Shown here in pieces: positions 61,614-64,000 of a stretch of DNA of 64,000 nucleotides; the stretch's first letter is position 1, and each line of letters opens with the position of its first letter. Below the pieces are notes generated by a model that saw only the letters and a program-made list of their open reading frames with translations, was not told where the DNA came from and searched no databases. Origin of the DNA: Halomonas sp. A40-4 (GTDB lineage: Bacteria > Pseudomonadota > Gammaproteobacteria > Pseudomonadales > Halomonadaceae); the NCBI RefSeq assembly GCF_015767635.1, contig NZ_CP065230.1:1426001-1490000 (forward strand), given 5' to 3'. Position numbers and translations under genes: made by a program.

Positions 61614-62600
61614 TTAATTAGGCGTGCAATTAGAAAATTGAGCCCTGGCGCGTTCATGGGATTTTATAGCGGCCTGATAGCGTTGCCAGGGCGCATCGGG
61701 CGCCTGCAGTGATAGCCATCTGGACTGGTAAGCCTGTATTGCTTCAGGCACCACGATGGGGTATTGATTAATTAAGCCATTGACCGCGATTAACCATTGT
61801 TGGGCAGCGTCAGACAGTGCAGCCAAACGTTGCTTGTTCCATCGGGGGAGGCAGGTTTCGTCTGGCGTGGCATGCTCATTCAGGTATTCGCTAGCGTCTT
61901 CAAGCCGTTGAGCCGCCAGCATGAGTGTGCGCAATATCTCGGCAGTCAATGGGCGCGCCCGTAGCGTATTAAGCTGTTCTTCCAGTCTTGATGAGTCCTG
62001 CTGCCAAGCGAGACTGAATTGATGCTCCACCATTTGCTGCAAGTAGTGTACGGCTTCAAGCTGGGGCTCAATTGACGGTATGGCGTCGATCTTCAGAGGA
62101 TGACTGGCCCGCGCAAAACTGTCGGTCCATTCGTCAGAGTCAAAAATGGCATTCCAACTGACATAGGGAAGTTGCGCTGTTTTGGTACCCACCAGCTTGT
62201 TCAGTCGTTCACGGTTTTCTGAGCTCAGCGTTTCAGGAACATCGCTTGTCCAGCATAATGTTAAACGTTGCCACAGCGTTCGTTCATAAAGCCATTGCTG
62301 GCTGGGGGGAGCGACTTTGCCCAGTTGATTATTGCGGGCGGCTACCAGGGATGTGATCTCGCATTCGCGTAAGGCATAGACGTTGAGCATTGAGTCGCGG
62401 GTTTCGTCGATGTCGAACAGGCGTGCTTCACGAGCCGGAAATGCACCGATATTAGGTGGTGAGCGCGTCTCGACAGGCCTGTCTGCCAGTGCGCTTTCAA
62501 GCTGCTGGTGGTAAGCCTCCCAAGGCGCCTCGGCTTGATGTGGGTCTGTGCAGCCGAGCAGCGTCAAGGGCAACACCCATATACAGTTAAAGCGTTTCAT
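61614..62600 (-). CDS. DUF3080-type lipoprotein
   Basis: This 328-residue protein has a short lipoprotein signal peptide with lipobox LLGC (Cys17) followed by a helical mature domain. Aspartate at +2 (Cys-Thr-Asp is +3) does not clearly fix retention in the inner membrane. It resembles DUF3080 proteins, of unknown function. The ATG at 62600 overlaps the stop of the MATE gene (ATGA), so the two are cotranslated and may work together. Confidence 0.85.
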   Translation of the reverse strand: MKRFNCIWVLPLTLLGCTDPHQAEAPWEAYHQQLESALADRPVETRSPPNIGAFPAREARLFDIDETRDSMLNVYALRECEITSLVAARNNQLGKVAPPSQQWLYERTLWQRLTLCWTSDVPETLSSENRERLNKLVGTKTAQLPYVSWNAIFDSDEWTDSFARASHPLKIDAIPSIEPQLEAVHYLQQMVEHQFSLAWQQDSSRLEEQLNTLRARPLTAEILRTLMLAAQRLEDASEYLNEHATPDETCLPRWNKQRLAALSDAAQQWLIAVNGLINQYPIVVPEAIQAYQSRWLSLQAPDAPWQRYQAAIKSHERARAQFSNCTPN

Positions 62601-64000
62601 GCTGACTCCTTGATAGCAGAGGTGCGTCGGCTTATAACGTGCAGCCGCCAAGCCAGAAGGAAGGCAGCGGTGCTCAAGCCCGCAATCAAGCCGATCCAGT
62701 AGCCATGCACACCCAGCGGGCCAAGGACATTGCCGAGTCCTCGTGTGCCCAGCCAGTGACCCCCGCCAAGGCCCACCAGCCAATATGACAATACCGTAAT
62801 GGCCATGACGATCCGCGTATCTTTATAACCTCTAAGGGCGCCCGCCAGATTCACCTGAAGCGAATCGGAGAGCTGGAAAATAGCCGCCAGGGCAATAATC
62901 GAGAGCGCCAGTGTCTGTATGGCTTGATTGGAAGTGTAGAGTGCAATGACAGGAGCGGCCGTTATCCATAGCAACAGGCTATTTAATGCGGCGACAATGA
63001 CGCTGATAATAATACCGTTCCAGGCCACACGGCGGGCATGCGACATGAGTTGTTTGCCTAGCGTATTACCGACACGGACGGTTAGCGCCATGCTGAGCGA
63101 CATGGGGAGCATAAATAGAATGGTGGTGTAACTAAGAGCGATCTGGTGAGCGCCGACGGTGACTTCGCCAAAGCTGGCGATAAATAATGCAATTAGCGTG
63201 AAAAGGGTAACTTCGACGAAAATGGCCACGCCAATAGGGACACCGACCACCAGCAGTTCCTGGATGCCATGCCTATTGGGAAGCGATAAGCGCTGCCACA
63301 ATGAGATGCCGTGATAGTGATCGGTGTAGTGGGTGTAAAGGCTCATCGCGATCGCCATGGTCCACATGGACAGCGCGGTGGCGATACCGCATCCCAGCGC
63401 GCCCAGGGCAGGCAGTTGCTGTACTGTATCAGGTAACCATGGCCCTAGCAGGCTGACCAAGCCGTCGCCACCGTTAATCAGTAGATAGTTGGCAGGTATG
63501 TTGACAGCTAAGCCAACCAGGCTGATCCATAGGGCAGGCCGGGTATGGTTCATGCCATCCGAAAAAGCCCTGAGCGCCTGGAAAAGGGCGATGCCCGGCA
63601 TGCCAAAGGCGACGGCGGCAAGATACGCAGCGGAGGAGTGTGCCACCTGCGTCGGCACTTCCATCAACTCGAAAATGGGCAGTACGCTTACCCAAAGCAG
63701 CATTGCCGCCAAAAGCCCCAGTACGATGGCAACCCAAAGTCCCTGGTGCACCGCTGGGCGAATAGCGTTGTGGCGCTGTCCGCCCAGCAGGTGCGCGACG
63801 ATGGGCGTAAGCCCCATTAGTGTGCCGGTCATGAACAGCATTAACGGCATCCACAGACTGGACCCCACCGAGACAGCAGCCAGCGCAGTGGCATCATGGC
63901 GACCTGTCATGATGACATCGACCACGCTCATCCCCGCCTGGGCCAACTGAGCGCCACAGATGGGAAGAGCCAGACGAACAAGTTGGCGCGTTTCAAGCCA
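62597..64000 (-). CDS. MATE-family efflux transporter (5' end outside the window)
   Basis: This gives 468 codons of a NorM-like MATE transporter, cut by the right window edge a few residues after its start. The frame is open to the last base, and the first visible residues WLETRQLVRLALPICGAQLAQ are the usual amphipathic lead-in to the first membrane segment. Twelve membrane segments fit, and PIVAHLLGGQRHN and the second-half counterpart VRVGNTLGKQ are conserved MATE loops. It exports cationic drugs with Na+ or H+; the substrate is not known. Confidence 0.92.
   Translation of the reverse strand, partial: WLETRQLVRLALPICGAQLAQAGMSVVDVIMTGRHDATALAAVSVGSSLWMPLMLFMTGTLMGLTPIVAHLLGGQRHNAIRPAVHQGLWVAIVLGLLAAMLLWVSVLPIFELMEVPTQVAHSSAAYLAAVAFGMPGIALFQALRAFSDGMNHTRPALWISLVGLAVNIPANYLLINGGDGLVSLLGPWLPDTVQQLPALGALGCGIATALSMWTMAIAMSLYTHYTDHYHGISLWQRLSLPNRHGIQELLVVGVPIGVAIFVEVTLFTLIALFIASFGEVTVGAHQIALSYTTILFMLPMSLSMALTVRVGNTLGKQLMSHARRVAWNGIIISVIVAALNSLLLWITAAPVIALYTSNQAIQTLALSIIALAAIFQLSDSLQVNLAGALRGYKDTRIVMAITVLSYWLVGLGGGHWLGTRGLGNVLGPLGVHGYWIGLIAGLSTAAFLLAWRLHVISRRTSAIKESA

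Overview
The window looks like a chromosomal segment of a moderately halophilic gammaproteobacterium, most likely Halomonas or a close relative in Halomonadaceae. This rests on the 16S rRNA sequence, including the GTGTTGTGAAATGTTGGG variant near position 54880 that I associate with Halomonas, and on gammaproteobacterial gene orders such as uvrY-uvrC-pgsA-tRNA(Gly-Cys-Leu), dnaX-ybaB-recR and lapA-lapB-ihfB. No insertion sequence, prophage, CRISPR array or integrase is visible. Most of the window is core genome.

Layout. 1-3.5 kb: end of a methylcitrate-cycle operon (acnD-prpF-prpD). 3.5-7.5 kb: a small exported helix-hairpin-helix protein, pyrF, lapB-lapA-ihfB on the minus strand, then sdhE-ygfX. 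7.5-13 kb: nadB, a tRNA Leu/Cys/Gly cluster with a decayed partial tRNA-Gly copy, pgsA, uvrC and a GacA/UvrY-type regulator, all on the minus strand. 13-22.4 kb: tRNA-Ala, argF, grxD, dnaX-ybaB-recR (DnaX carries an unusual Pro-Glu tract of 21 units), rnd-ycgL-acpH-ycgN and a prolyl oligopeptidase. 22.4-35.5 kb: YafJ-type amidotransferase, fadD with a PsrA-type operator, hrpA, a FabH-like synthase, mlaA followed by a PP2C-phosphatase/STAS partner-switching pair, and two transporters.

35.5-46.6 kb is the most distinctive accessory-like stretch. A phosphate-starvation pst locus (two Pho boxes, pstS/pstC/pstA/pstB) is followed directly by an arsenic block: gapdh-arsJ (arsenate exported as 1-arseno-3-phosphoglycerate), acr3, arsH, a thioredoxin-type arsC and a chemoreceptor gene 24 bp behind arsC. 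Two inverted repeats of the same 7-6-7 architecture sit in the two ars promoter regions and look like ArsR operators, but no arsR lies in the window.

46.7-53.3 kb encodes a fatty/acyl-CoA degradation module (thiolase, TetR regulator, acyl-CoA ligase, SDR dehydrogenase, acyl-CoA dehydrogenase with a perfect PsrA-type palindrome upstream). 53.3-59 kb is a complete rrn operon without spacer tRNAs. It is followed by a broken second copy of the 5S 3' end that carries a 92-bp insert made of consecutive hairpins. 59-64 kb holds rlmM, tusA, a small monooxygenase-fold protein, an unrecognised 231-residue protein, a DUF3080-type lipoprotein and the truncated start of a MATE transporter.
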